Shown here: positions 46,723-56,403 of the stretch, one piece after another
How positions within the stretch are numbered: position 1 is the stretch's first letter
Layout: the number at the start of each line of letters is the position of its first letter
Assembly: GCA_024103005.1 (NCBI GenBank)
Contig: JAGFJA010000066.1
Location: 1-64,000 of the forward strand
Origin: Saprospiraceae bacterium
Lineage (GTDB): Bacteria; Bacteroidota; Bacteroidia; Chitinophagales; Saprospiraceae
DNA length: 64,000 bases
Direction of reading: 5' to 3'
Notes under the pieces: model-generated
What the model was told of the DNA's origin: nothing
What the model saw: the letters and a program-made list of their open reading frames with translations, nothing else
Database searches by the model: none
Program-made: the position numbers and the translations under genes

Positions 46723-47913
46723 TTGTTGAAGGCAAGATGGTCCCATTGCAATGATATCAGATCGGCTCTCATTGAAATTATGAATGAGGGTGGAAATACA
46801 GAAATTACGGTAAAAAAATACACTTCTTCCCCTCATAAGGGATCTAAAGACAGGAGGTTTATAGCAGAAGCCATCTTTGACATCGTCAAAAATTACAGAT
46901 TTTATGATTATATTAAACCGGAAAGAGGAGATTCTTTCATTGCGATTATAACCGCTTATTTCTACCAAAATCAGATTTTACCCCCTGATAATCCGGAGTG
47001 GCAAATTATTGACCCTGCATCAATCGACCAAAAAATTCAAGAAGCCAATCTTCAGCCGGAAGTGAAATATTCCGTCCCTCAATGGCTTTTTGAAAAAGGT
47101 AGCCAGTCATTACCAAATCATTGGCTGGGCATTATAGCCTCATCAATCACAAAGGCTCCGATATATTTAAGGGTCAACAACACCATCTCCGACTGCAATC
47201 AATTAAGCCGTTATTTTTCAAAACTCGGAATAGGCCATACTATTGTAAACGAAAATTGTATCAGACTCCATAATCGCATCAACCTGAATCAGGACCGTGC
47301 CTATCAAAACGGATGGTATGAAATACAGGACAAGGGCTCTCAGCGTATCGGTCACTTCTGCAATCCTCATATCGGAATGAGTATCATTGATGCTTGTTGC
47401 GGAGGCGGAGGCAAGTCACTGCATCTCGCTGATCTGATGGAAAATTCCGGACATATTCTTGCACTGGATATAAATGTCAATGCGCTTAAGTCTTTCAAAA
47501 ACAGGTTGCAACGTACACCTTTTACCAATATATCAATAGCGGATTACAATGATGCGCATAAAATCGAATCCCTCAACAATTCTGCTGAAATGGTTCTCTG
47601 TGATGTTCCATGCAGCGCTACGGGAGTGATGCGACGTGAAATAGATCAGAAATGGAAGTTAACTCCTGAACAATTAAACCGACTTATGGATACTCAGTCA
47701 TCCATTCTGTCAATGTCAAGTCACTGGGTCATTCCCGGAGGCTATCTGATTTATGCGACCTGCAGTGTTTTACCGGATGAAAACCAAAATCAAATAGAGA
47801 ATTTTCTGAGAAGCCACTCAGAATTCCTGAAAATTGATGAAGACCAATTATATCCGGAAACAGACGGTCACGATGGTTTCTACATGTGTAAAATGCAACG
47901 CAACGAATTCTAA
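46723..47913 (+). CDS. RsmB/NOP family rRNA m5C methyltransferase
   Basis: A 396-residue SAM-dependent RNA methyltransferase with an N-terminal NusB-like helical domain (SALIEIMNEGG, then GSKDRRFIAEAIFDIVKNYR). The C-terminal Rossmann domain has the SAM loop DACCGGGGKSLHLAD and the two catalytic Cys segments DVPCSATG and YATCSVLPDEN. It probably makes m5C in 16S rRNA. No ATG is available at the expected start, so the TTG at 46723 is used; an ATG at 46780 would cut into the NusB-like domain. Confidence 0.9.
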   Translation: MLKARWSHCNDIRSALIEIMNEGGNTEITVKKYTSSPHKGSKDRRFIAEAIFDIVKNYRFYDYIKPERGDSFIAIITAYFYQNQILPPDNPEWQIIDPASIDQKIQEANLQPEVKYSVPQWLFEKGSQSLPNHWLGIIASSITKAPIYLRVNNTISDCNQLSRYFSKLGIGHTIVNENCIRLHNRINLNQDRAYQNGWYEIQDKGSQRIGHFCNPHIGMSIIDACCGGGGKSLHLADLMENSGHILALDINVNALKSFKNRLQRTPFTNISIADYNDAHKIESLNNSAEMVLCDVPCSATGVMRREIDQKWKLTPEQLNRLMDTQSSILSMSSHWVIPGGYLIYATCSVLPDENQNQIENFLRSHSEFLKIDEDQLYPETDGHDGFYMCKMQRNEF

Positions 47914-47981
47914 CCTTTACTTTTTCACAAAATTTTACGCTCACTTTACGGCTACTATAATTGTTTAAATAAAGGATTCCG

Positions 47982-48014
47982 TTGCCCTCTAATCAATATT
48001 TTTCCATACTTTTG
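47982..48014 (+). promoter_or_regulatory. Bacteroidota promoter for mtaB
   Basis: TTG at 47982-47984 and TACTTTTG at 48007-48014, with a 22-base spacer, lie 20 bases before the ATG at 48034. Confidence 0.5.
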
Positions 48015-48033
48015 CACAAAAATCAGGATATAT

Positions 48034-49383
48034 ATGGCGACTCCGCGCAGTGTTGCATTTTACACATTGGGTTGTAAACTCAATTATTCAGAAACCAGTT
48101 CTATTTCAAGGCTATTTGAAAACAATGGCTATGCCGTCAGGGAATTTGATGAGGGAGCTGATGTCTTTGTTATTAACACATGCAGTGTAACAGATTCGGC
48201 AGATAAAAAATGCAGAAACATAGTCAGACAAGCACTTAAAGTTTCACCCCAGGCCAAAGTCATTGTTATTGGTTGTTATGCGCAGTTGAAGCCTAAAGAA
48301 ATAACTGAAATTGAAGGTGTCGACTTAGTTCTCGGCGCTGCAGAAAAATTTAGAATAGTAGAATTTGTTGAAAGCATCGGAAATGCTACCTCCAAAGGGA
48401 TGATAATGGCAGGTGACGTAAGAGAAGCCAACAAGTTTGTTTCCTCTTTTTCAATGGGTGATCGTACCAGGTCTTTTCTTAAAGTACAGGACGGATGCGA
48501 CTATAAGTGCAGTTTTTGTACAATTCCAATGGCACGGGGAGCCAGCAGAAGTGACACAACCCAACAAGTAATTGACAATGCAAAATATATCGCTGCACAA
48601 GGGGTTAAGGAAATCGTGCTGACGGGAGTAAATCTCGGCGATTTCGGCAATGGGACCGATGTTATCGAAGGAAATAAAATCAAGAAAAATGAGCTTTTTA
48701 TAGACTTAATCCACCAATTGGACAAAGTCCGTGATATTGAAAGATTCAGAATTTCATCCATTGAACCAAACTTACTGACGGATGAGATTATTCATTTCGT
48801 ATCTGAGAGTGAACGATTTGTACCCCATTTTCATATACCACTGCAATCAGGCAACAATAAGATTCTTGCAGCCATGCGCCGCCGTTACAAGCGGGAATTG
48901 TATGCAGACAGGGTCAAGCTCATCAAAACCTTAATGCCCCATTGCTGTATCGGTGTGGATGTTATCGTCGGATTTCCCGGCGAAGCTGATGAAGATTTTA
49001 ACGAAACTGTCAGATTTATTGACTCATTGGATGTCAGCTACTTACACGTCTTCACTTATTCTGAAAGATTAAACACTCCGGCAGCGGAAATGGCAGAGGT
49101 TGTACCAATGCATATTCGCCGTCAAAGAAATGAAATCCTATCTGACCTATCAGAGACCAAACGAAGGGCTTTTTATAAAAAACATCAGGGAGAAATGCGG
49201 CCAATGCTTGTCGAACATGGACATTCTACAGAAGAACTCACCGGTTATACCGATAATTACATCAAGGTTTCCCTACCCTATAACCCTAAACTGATTAATC
49301 AGGTAATTCCCGTGGAATTGGGTGCATTCAATCACGATGGCAATTTGATAGGCCATACGATATTTAACCATATCCCTGCTTAA
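48034..49383 (+). CDS. mtaB: tRNA t6A37 methylthiotransferase MtaB
   Basis: A 449-residue radical-SAM methylthiotransferase. The N-terminal UPF0004 domain starts FYTLGCKLNYSET and carries the three auxiliary-cluster Cys (GCKLN, NTCSVT, GCYAQ). The radical-SAM motif is CDYKCSFCTIP (about 151-161). A TRAM-like C-terminus follows. It converts t6A37 to ms2t6A37 in tRNAs reading ANN codons. It may be read through to the SRAP gene, 1 base downstream. Confidence 0.93.
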   Translation: MATPRSVAFYTLGCKLNYSETSSISRLFENNGYAVREFDEGADVFVINTCSVTDSADKKCRNIVRQALKVSPQAKVIVIGCYAQLKPKEITEIEGVDLVLGAAEKFRIVEFVESIGNATSKGMIMAGDVREANKFVSSFSMGDRTRSFLKVQDGCDYKCSFCTIPMARGASRSDTTQQVIDNAKYIAAQGVKEIVLTGVNLGDFGNGTDVIEGNKIKKNELFIDLIHQLDKVRDIERFRISSIEPNLLTDEIIHFVSESERFVPHFHIPLQSGNNKILAAMRRRYKRELYADRVKLIKTLMPHCCIGVDVIVGFPGEADEDFNETVRFIDSLDVSYLHVFTYSERLNTPAAEMAEVVPMHIRRQRNEILSDLSETKRRAFYKKHQGEMRPMLVEHGHSTEELTGYTDNYIKVSLPYNPKLINQVIPVELGAFNHDGNLIGHTIFNHIPA

Positions 49384-49384
49384 C

Positions 49385-50086
49385 ATGTGCGGTCGTGCCA
49401 CATTAACAAAAAATGAAGCCGAACTGGAAGAAAAGTTTGGTTCTACTTTCTATACAGAAGATATAGCAAGGTATAATCCTTTGCCTTCCTACAATATAGG
49501 CCCTGTGCAGCCATTGATTTTTATCAATCAACAAGATCCGCATCATTTTCAGGTAGGTATTTGGGGATGGACTATTCAAATTGGGAGCTTGCCCAAACTC
49601 GTCATAAATGCCAGAATGGAGGATATTTTGAATAAAAAGTCCTTTATTCCTCACCTCGCATCCGGCAGATGCATCATACTGATGGATGGTTATTACGAAT
49701 GGATGGTGAACAATAAAGAGAAAATTCCCTTCAGGATAACATCTAAAGAAGGTGATATACTCAAAATTGCAGGATTGTGGAGAGAAGAATTAACACCTTA
49801 CGGCTTGAAAGAAAAAAAGGTAGTCGTCATTACCAGACCTGCACAAGAGGACATTCGGTTTATTCATACAAGAATGCCGCTTATTTTAACACAAAACGAA
49901 GAAAAAATATGGTTATCCGGCCAAATTGATCAGAATACGGTTGAAAGTTATTGCAATGCAGAGAAAATAATTAACTTGCACCAGTATAGGGTATCATCTA
50001 AGGTCAATTCTATCCGTAACAATGATAAGACTTTGATTCTTCCGGATGACAAGCCAATCTATTATCAGGATAATTTATTTGATTAA
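49385..50086 (+). CDS. SOS-response-associated peptidase (SRAP/YedK/HMCES family)
   Basis: A 233-residue SRAP protein. After Met removal the N-terminus is the catalytic Cys2 (MCGRATL). Other conserved residues are NARMED, GRCIILMDGYYEW (with the active Glu) and HTRMPLIL (His). It forms a stable thiazolidine crosslink with abasic sites in single-stranded DNA, protecting them. It follows mtaB by 1 base, so co-transcription is likely; the start codon position fits the obligatory Cys2. Confidence 0.93.
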   Translation: MCGRATLTKNEAELEEKFGSTFYTEDIARYNPLPSYNIGPVQPLIFINQQDPHHFQVGIWGWTIQIGSLPKLVINARMEDILNKKSFIPHLASGRCIILMDGYYEWMVNNKEKIPFRITSKEGDILKIAGLWREELTPYGLKEKKVVVITRPAQEDIRFIHTRMPLILTQNEEKIWLSGQIDQNTVESYCNAEKIINLHQYRVSSKVNSIRNNDKTLILPDDKPIYYQDNLFD

Positions 50087-50102
50087 CTAAAAACAAATTA
50101 CA

Positions 50103-50900
50103 ATGAAAAATTTATTTCAAGCATCATTTTTATTTTCGCTTTTATTGACATGTCTTCAATTGCAAGGTCAGGGCAGCTTTTTTGCAGGCCTAAACGGAAG
50201 TTATAATGCCACAATTGTTGCTAACCAGATGAATTACGGGCAAAAAGAAATGGACTATGACGGAGTGACATTCAATCCAAGCTTTGGTTTGGAAGTAGGA
50301 TATGATTTTAATGGTGGAAGTTTACTTTCCATAGGTGCCGGCATCGTTAATGGTGGACAAAAATACAAAGACGGATATGGCAATGGTGACAAATTAAAAA
50401 AAGAAATTAAGCTCAGTTACCTAGCTATTCCTGTAACTTACAAGTATTTGTTTGGAGGGAAAAAATCTCCTCATGAAGGAACAAAGTTCTTTGTCGCTCT
50501 TGGTGCTCAATTTAACTTACTGCAAAAAGCTGAGGTAACCCACACTGTTAATGGTACAAATACAACTTTAGAAACTTTCGCTAATCATATTGCCGGAGGT
50601 GGCGACCCATACAATTTCAATGCTACTGAAATAGCAAAACTTACTGTTAACGGAGAGCCAACTAATGATAAAGACTTATTCGAGTCAACTGACATTCAGG
50701 GAATTTTGGGTATCGGATTACAATCCTATTTTTCAGAAAATTTTTCAATGAGTTTTGAAGCGCGTGCAGCAGGTTCTTTGACAGACATAAATGCAACAGA
50801 CTGGCGTTTGGATGGCTACAAAGACGGAAAACGTCAGGATTATGACAAGAGCCAAAATGTTTCTGCCGGACTCCGTATCGGGCTTTATTATAATTTTTAA
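50103..50900 (+). CDS. Outer-membrane beta-barrel protein (PorT-like)
   Basis: A 265-residue barrel with a signal peptide (MKNLFQASFLFSLLLTCLQLQ). It consists of alternating amphipathic strands (FNPSFGLEVGYDFNGGSLLSIGAG, given as an extent of about residues 57-80), ends in an aromatic residue (RIGLYYNF), and has loop insertions rich in Asn and Asp. The pattern fits the outer-membrane beta-barrel/PorT-like class of Bacteroidota. Function unknown. It lies in a run with mtaB and SRAP, 16 bases after the latter. Confidence 0.75.
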   Translation: MKNLFQASFLFSLLLTCLQLQGQGSFFAGLNGSYNATIVANQMNYGQKEMDYDGVTFNPSFGLEVGYDFNGGSLLSIGAGIVNGGQKYKDGYGNGDKLKKEIKLSYLAIPVTYKYLFGGKKSPHEGTKFFVALGAQFNLLQKAEVTHTVNGTNTTLETFANHIAGGGDPYNFNATEIAKLTVNGEPTNDKDLFESTDIQGILGIGLQSYFSENFSMSFEARAAGSLTDINATDWRLDGYKDGKRQDYDKSQNVSAGLRIGLYYNF

Positions 50901-50925
50901 AATATAAAAAATTACAGGCATTCCA

Positions 50926-51567
50926 TTGAAAAAAATTCCGGCGCATATAATTTCAATCATTACGCATCCGATATTGATGATGAGTATAGGTTTGTTGCTC
51001 TGTATCAAATTAGATCCGTATTCTTTCGGAGTATATGACTGGACATTAAGGTGGCCTGTGGTGGCGATGATAGCGATGATGACTTTTGTCTTTCCTCTTG
51101 TCGTGGTATTCATGCTTAAAAAATTAGGCTTTATTGAAAGCTTTGAGATGAATACCACAAAGGAGCGGATTATTCCCTACATTGCCACTTCTATATTTTA
51201 TTTGTGGCTATATATCACCACACGAAGTAACCCGGAAATATCTTCGCTATTCAAATCATACACTTTAGGGGCCATCATTATCATTTTCATCATTTTCTTT
51301 ATCAATAATTTTTACAAGATAAGTGCCCACATGGCGGGCTTGGGAGGATTGGCTATGATGACTATTTTCTTAGGCCTTCAGATATCCGGGACTGAAACAT
51401 GGGGGATTGTTGCAGCTCCTCAATATTTACCATCCTTGGTATTGCTAGTCGGTGGATTGGCAGCAGGTGCAAGATTAGACCTGGGTGCTCATCGATGGCA
51501 CGAACTGGCTTCAGGTTTTGTCGTAGGCATCGTCGGCATCCTTGTTGGATATCAAATTTATTTTTAA
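50926..51567 (+). CDS. PAP2-like integral membrane phosphatase-family protein
   Basis: A 213-residue protein with five to six helices. It carries a diluted PAP2 signature: TKERIIPY where the family has K-x6-RP, SAHMAG where it has PSGH, and ARLDLGAHRWHE where it has SR-x5-H-x3-D, with Glu in place of the final Asp. It probably acts on a lipid phosphate if active. The start is a TTG at 50926 (MKKIPAHIISIITHP); no ATG is close. It follows the barrel gene by 25 bases. Confidence 0.7.
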   Translation: MKKIPAHIISIITHPILMMSIGLLLCIKLDPYSFGVYDWTLRWPVVAMIAMMTFVFPLVVVFMLKKLGFIESFEMNTTKERIIPYIATSIFYLWLYITTRSNPEISSLFKSYTLGAIIIIFIIFFINNFYKISAHMAGLGGLAMMTIFLGLQISGTETWGIVAAPQYLPSLVLLVGGLAAGARLDLGAHRWHELASGFVVGIVGILVGYQIYF

Positions 51568-51795
51568 TTATATTGTAGTAAACCTGATCAGACTTTATAG
51601 GAGCAAAATCAAATAAGGATACTACATAAATTTATTACTCCGAAGAAAAACAGCATCATATTTTTTTCTGCAAATTAACTTTTTAAAGGCAAATACTGTT
51701 TAGAGTCAATCATTTTCATATTTTGATATGATTACGTCAAAACGGAATTTTAAAAATATTTCAACCTAAAGGAAAAATCATCATCTTTGAAGGTT

Positions 51796-51803
51796 TAACT
51801 TTG
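51796..51803 (+). promoter_or_regulatory. Candidate -7 element TAACTTTG for smpB
   Basis: A perfect TAnnTTTG match ends 7 bases before the smpB ATG, so the transcript could be nearly leaderless. No clear TTG at -33. The rest of 51568-51810 shows no gene, and no tmRNA gene is seen there. Confidence 0.4.
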
Positions 51804-51810
51804 CAAGACA

Positions 51811-52272
51811 ATGGCAGAAAAGTTTAAAAATATAGAAATAAAAAATAAGAAAGCCTCCTTCGAATACTTCCTTTTACAGAAATTTGAGGCAGGGATTATG
51901 CTGAAAGGTACTGAGGTCAAAGCAATCCGTCTGGGAGCTGCCAACCTTACCGATGCTTTTTGCTATATCAGAGCCGGCGAGGTATTTGTAAAAAACTTGT
52001 TTATTTCTGAATACAGCCAAGGTTCTTATTATAATCATGACTCCCGCAGGGAACGGAAACTACTCCTCAATAAGGGTGAAATAAAGAAAATAGAACGAAA
52101 ATTGTCGGAAAAAGGATTTACCCTGATTCCATTGAGACTTTATATCAATGAAAGAGGATTTGCTAAACTGGAAATCTCACTGGCCCAGGGTAAAAAAATG
52201 TATGATAAACGGGCAACTATCAAAGAAAAGGACAATAGGCGAGATATGGATCGTTATAAAGTAAGCAGATAA
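51811..52272 (+). CDS. smpB: SsrA-binding protein SmpB
   Basis: A 153-residue tmRNA partner. It has IEIKNKKASFEYFLLQKFEAG at the start, KGTEVKAIRLGAANL, then VFVKNLFISEYSQGSYYNHDSRRERKLLLN (shown as an extent, about residues 54-83), and the basic tail KKMYDKRATIKEKDNRRDMDR. It brings tmRNA into stalled ribosomes. Its stop and the next gene's start share one base (TAATG), so translation is coupled with the glycosyltransferase. Confidence 0.96.
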   Translation: MAEKFKNIEIKNKKASFEYFLLQKFEAGIMLKGTEVKAIRLGAANLTDAFCYIRAGEVFVKNLFISEYSQGSYYNHDSRRERKLLLNKGEIKKIERKLSEKGFTLIPLRLYINERGFAKLEISLAQGKKMYDKRATIKEKDNRRDMDRYKVSR

Positions 52273-53210
52273 TGGAGTTTAGCTTGGTCATACCCATATA
52301 TAATGAAGCAGACAATTTGGATCTGCTGTATAGTCGCTGTAAAGCTATACTTGACCGGACATTTAAAGATTATGAGATCATCCTGGTCAATGATGGCAGC
52401 AAAGACTTATCGATTAATCAAATTAAAAAAATTGCAGCTCAGGATTCTACAGTCAGATATATCGACCTGAGTCGCAATTTCGGTCATCAGATTGCTGTAA
52501 TGGCAGGACTTGATGCAGCAGTAGGACAAACCATAGGCATCATCGATGCCGACCTCCAGGACCCGCCAGAACTTATATCTCCAATGTATGAAAAGATCAA
52601 GGAGGGCAATGAGGTCGTATATGCCCGGCGTAAAACCCGAGAAGGTGAGACATTATTCAAAAAGTGGACAGCCGGGATGTATTACAGGCTATTATCCTCA
52701 CTCACAAGTATTGATATACCTCTTGATACAGGGGACTTCAGGTTGATAGACCAAAAAATCCTTCATGTCCTGAAGCAAATGCCTGAAAAGAATAAGTTTT
52801 TGAGAGGGCAGATCGCATGGGCAGGATTTAATCAAACTTATGTAGAATATGACAGGGCGGCACGCCATGCCGGCGAGACCGGCTATAATCTGAGAAAGAT
52901 GCTCCGTCTGGCCATAGACGGAATTACGTCTTTTTCAAATATCCCTTTAAAATTGGTGACGTATTTCGGTATTCTGGTAAGCCTTTTTGCTTTTTTTGCT
53001 ACACTTTATGTCTTGTATTCTATTTATATCATTAAGGATTTTGTGCCAGGGTGGGGTTCATTGCTGATAAGTATATTGTTTATAGGTGGAGTACAGATGA
53101 TTGCGATAGGTATCATCGGCGAATACCTGAGCAGGATGAATCAGAATATATTGAATCGCCCACTTTACATAATAAAGGATAGTAATCTAGCTTCTACCCA
53201 AAAATTTTAA
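52272..53210 (+). CDS. Family 2 glycosyltransferase (polyprenyl-phosphate, DPM1/GtrB-like)
   Basis: A 312-residue GT2 enzyme. It has a GT-A core with IPIYNEADN, EIILVNDGS and IDADLQDPPE (the DxD-like site), followed by two C-terminal membrane helices (about 233-260 and 268-292) and GEYLSRM. It probably transfers a sugar to undecaprenyl phosphate at the inner membrane, as GtrB/DPM1-type enzymes do. Coupled to smpB by a shared base. Confidence 0.9.
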   Translation: MEFSLVIPIYNEADNLDLLYSRCKAILDRTFKDYEIILVNDGSKDLSINQIKKIAAQDSTVRYIDLSRNFGHQIAVMAGLDAAVGQTIGIIDADLQDPPELISPMYEKIKEGNEVVYARRKTREGETLFKKWTAGMYYRLLSSLTSIDIPLDTGDFRLIDQKILHVLKQMPEKNKFLRGQIAWAGFNQTYVEYDRAARHAGETGYNLRKMLRLAIDGITSFSNIPLKLVTYFGILVSLFAFFATLYVLYSIYIIKDFVPGWGSLLISILFIGGVQMIAIGIIGEYLSRMNQNILNRPLYIIKDSNLASTQKF

Positions 53211-53272
53211 AAACATTTTTTGAAAGATTAAAGTTTTCCAAGGGGACCTTTTATCAACTCATTAGTTTTCAT

Positions 53273-53782
53273 TCATTTAGGCTTTCCTTTATGCTGCATA
53301 TTCTTTTCCTCGACCAGTTTTTTTAACTTATCCTGTTGCTTTTTATAATAATATTCAGCCAATTGCTCAAACTGAATGGGTTGATTATTTAAGGATCTAT
53401 GATAAGCCGCTATGACACAGTCTATCATATCATCAGCATTATAAATCTTATTATCACGAAACCAGGCTGTCAGACGGCTTCCGTCCAGTATATGCCACCT
53501 TGCATTGATATATTTTCCAAATGAAAAATGGGTCCTCTTACGAGCTTCATCTTCCGACATTGATTTAAATCGGTTCTTGGCATCATCTTCCATTATTTTG
53601 TTTAGTTCAGCTATGGCATCATTGAGGTCCCGGGGTATATATTTTCCGTCTATCCTGGTTAGTTTTACCCGCTCAGCATATTCCTTTAATACAGTGGTAT
53701 CATCCGGATGGTCTGTAATGACCTGTGTACGGCCTTCAAGGCAAAAGAAACAAAAACAAACCAGCAGCATTAAATACTTCAT
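53273..53782 (-). CDS. DUF6794 domain-containing exported protein
   Basis: A 169-residue exported protein with signal MKYLMLLVCFCFFCLEG. The body reads KYIPRDLNDAIAELNKIM, FSFGKYINARWHILDGSRLTAWF and NADDMIDCVIAAYHRSLNN, which matches the DUF6794 pattern as I recall it (PDDL..A...L, GSRL..YF, PDDMs..I...YHR.LN). Function unknown. The ATG at 53782 gives the signal peptide; the longer frame to 53833 is not used. A -7 element reading TATGTTTG on the minus strand is at 53811-53818. Confidence 0.72.
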   Translation of the reverse strand: MKYLMLLVCFCFFCLEGRTQVITDHPDDTTVLKEYAERVKLTRIDGKYIPRDLNDAIAELNKIMEDDAKNRFKSMSEDEARKRTHFSFGKYINARWHILDGSRLTAWFRDNKIYNADDMIDCVIAAYHRSLNNQPIQFEQLAEYYYKKQQDKLKKLVEEKNMQHKGKPK

Positions 53783-53938
53783 ATCACAAGCATATCTTAT
53801 TAAAACGCTGCAAACATATAATAAATTACACATTCTTTAATTTTAGATTTATTTATCCAAATCCATATAAATAAATATTTTAGATTTGTAATTATAACTC
53901 ATAACTTTAGTTATTAGCAGCATTAAGCATAGTTAAAC

Positions 53939-56392
53939 ATGAAATATTTCGGACTTTTACTTACCGGGCTTATTTTAACAGGTATCATTTTTGCCTTGGA
54001 TTCCAAATGGGGCGCTACTCCCCCACTCGGCAGTTTATTAAGCCCGACACACGGTTACTTGCTCGACCTTGAGCTGCAGGAATCGCCCGCACAAAATACG
54101 ACCATGAATCTCACCGGTCTGAAAGACTCCGTAAAAGTTTTCTTTGATGATAGGATGGTCCCGCATATCTTCGCCCGAAACGATGAAGATGCCTATTTTA
54201 TTCAGGGCTACCTCCATGCCAGAGATCGCCTTTGGCAGATGGAGTTCCAGACCCACTTTGCAGCAGGGCGCATCAGTGAAATTGTCGGAGAGAAAGCTCT
54301 TCCCATTGACCGTGCCAACAGACGACTCGGAATGGTCTATGCCGCCGAACTCAGCCTTGCGGAAATGGAAAAAGACACCCTGACCTTTCAAGCTCTCAAT
54401 GCTTATACCGCCGGAGTCAACAATTACATCAACTCACTGTCTGAAAAAGAATTACCTCTGGAGTACAAAATTCTCGATTATCGGCCAGAACCATGGTCCA
54501 ACCTTAAATCGGCCTTATTGAGTAAATACATGGCTAAAGATCTCGCAGCTTATGACGATGATTTTGAGCGAACAGCTGTTCTGGCAACCTTAGGCAAAGA
54601 TGTATTTGACCTGATGTATCCCAACAGGGAAGATTCATTAGACTCGATCATCCCAAAAAGTTTTATTCCGCCCATAGGTAAAAATCCACCTGTAAGTGTA
54701 GCAGATTCTTCATTCTTTCACCCTCCTATGCCTGACCTCATTACACCGGACAATCCTGACAAAGACAACGGCAGCAACAACTGGGCACTTTCAGGAAGCA
54801 TGACGGCTACCGGCAAACCAATTTTATGTAATGACCCACACCTTAGACTAAGACTTCCTTCCATCTGGTATGAAATCCAGCTGACTACACCGGAATATTC
54901 TTGCTATGGTGTATCTATTCCGGGTGCACCTGGTATCCTAATTGGATTTAATCAAGACATTGCTTTCGGCTCTACCAATGCTATGAGAGACGTCCTGGAT
55001 TATTATGAAATTACCTTCAAAGACAAAACAAAACAACAATATAAATACAATGGTAAGTGGGTGAACGCTACGCAAAGAATAGAAACTTATGACATTCGTG
55101 GCGGTTCCGCAGTCGTTGACACAGTTGCATATACCCATTTTGGACCTGTGGTATATGATGATGCCTGGCAAGGTCTGAAAAAAGGAATGCCCAGAACGGA
55201 CCGCAACAAATGTTATGCAGCCAGGTGGAAGGCTCACGATCCTAATAATGATATTATTACATTTTTATTACTTAACAGGGCTAAGAATTATGACGATTAC
55301 AGGTCAGCATTGAGTCGCTTTTCCTGTCCGGGTCAGAACCTCATTTTTGCCTCCAGATCAGGCGATATCGCCATCACTCAGCAAGGCGTATTTCCTGCTA
55401 AATGGCGCTATCAGGGTGAATTTATCATGGAAGGTAAAGACTCTTTATTCGAATGGCAAAAAATGATTCCTCCGGATGAAATACTTACCATGAAAAACCC
55501 TGCCAGAGGCTTTGTAAGCTCTGCTAATCAGCTTCCTGTTGACCCCAAGGTCTATCCATACTATCTGGGGGGAGATTACATATATGAGCGTGGATACCGG
55601 ATCAATCAGGTGCTCCGCTCGCTCCACAAAGCTACCATTCAGGATATGATGAATCTCCAGAATGATAATTTCAATACACGAGCACATCAGATTATGCCCT
55701 TGATCGTTTCGAATATGGATAAAAACGGTCTTTCTGCAGAGGGCAAGGAGTTTTACCAAAAACTAGAAAATTGGAACTATATGAATGATGCCCAAAGTGA
55801 AGGAGCCACCATTTATTCCCTTTTGATGGACAGTTTGGAATCGAGGATCTGGGGTGACGAACTCAGGAAATCCATCATCGGCAGCTTACCGGAACATAAT
55901 ACCATCGTCCAGGATTTATTGAAAAACAAAGAATTTGCCTGTGTGGACAATATTTTTACACCGCAGGTAGAAACCTTTACACAGCAACTGAATGCAGCCT
56001 TTCAATCAATTATCTCACCTCTGTCGGATATTAAAAAATCAGGCAAACTGGCATGGGGAAAATATAAAGGTACATGTATCCCGCACATAATAGACCAAAA
56101 GCAAAATATGGCAGCATTGAGCAGATTTGACCTGAACGTAGGCGGAGGGGAAGGCATCGTGAATGCAACCAAACAAAGTCATGGACCCAGTTGGAAAATG
56201 ATTGTTTCCCTGACGACACCAATCGAAGCATGGGGTGTATATCCGGGAGGCCAATCGGGGCATCCGGGCAGCACTTATTACGACAATGGAGTCAGTACCT
56301 GGGCAGCAGGCAAATATTTTAAACTTTGGTTTATGTCCGGTCCACAAGACAAAACAGGTCGCATTAAACAAACCATTGCATTCATTCCCTAA
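53939..56392 (+). CDS. Penicillin acylase family Ntn-hydrolase
   Basis: An 817-residue periplasmic S45 hydrolase. The N-terminal signal/anchor is followed by the alpha subunit (YFIQGYLHARDRLWQMEF, about 80-97) and a linker. The beta subunit would begin at the Ser in DNGSNNWALSGS (about 280), the autocatalytic nucleophile. NDPHL and the FGSTNAM segment follow in the active-site beta subunit. It cleaves amide-linked acyl groups, possibly acyl-homoserine lactones or beta-lactam side chains; the natural substrate is unknown. TAGATTTG at 53881-53888 is a -7-like element. Confidence 0.9.
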   Translation: MKYFGLLLTGLILTGIIFALDSKWGATPPLGSLLSPTHGYLLDLELQESPAQNTTMNLTGLKDSVKVFFDDRMVPHIFARNDEDAYFIQGYLHARDRLWQMEFQTHFAAGRISEIVGEKALPIDRANRRLGMVYAAELSLAEMEKDTLTFQALNAYTAGVNNYINSLSEKELPLEYKILDYRPEPWSNLKSALLSKYMAKDLAAYDDDFERTAVLATLGKDVFDLMYPNREDSLDSIIPKSFIPPIGKNPPVSVADSSFFHPPMPDLITPDNPDKDNGSNNWALSGSMTATGKPILCNDPHLRLRLPSIWYEIQLTTPEYSCYGVSIPGAPGILIGFNQDIAFGSTNAMRDVLDYYEITFKDKTKQQYKYNGKWVNATQRIETYDIRGGSAVVDTVAYTHFGPVVYDDAWQGLKKGMPRTDRNKCYAARWKAHDPNNDIITFLLLNRAKNYDDYRSALSRFSCPGQNLIFASRSGDIAITQQGVFPAKWRYQGEFIMEGKDSLFEWQKMIPPDEILTMKNPARGFVSSANQLPVDPKVYPYYLGGDYIYERGYRINQVLRSLHKATIQDMMNLQNDNFNTRAHQIMPLIVSNMDKNGLSAEGKEFYQKLENWNYMNDAQSEGATIYSLLMDSLESRIWGDELRKSIIGSLPEHNTIVQDLLKNKEFACVDNIFTPQVETFTQQLNAAFQSIISPLSDIKKSGKLAWGKYKGTCIPHIIDQKQNMAALSRFDLNVGGGEGIVNATKQSHGPSWKMIVSLTTPIEAWGVYPGGQSGHPGSTYYDNGVSTWAAGKYFKLWFMSGPQDKTGRIKQTIAFIP

Positions 56393-56403
56393 ATCAAAAT
56401 AAA

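Noticed and set aside
51568-51810. tmRNA gene beside smpB
   Set aside because: The gap is too short and lacks both a tRNA-like end and a tag-encoding frame.
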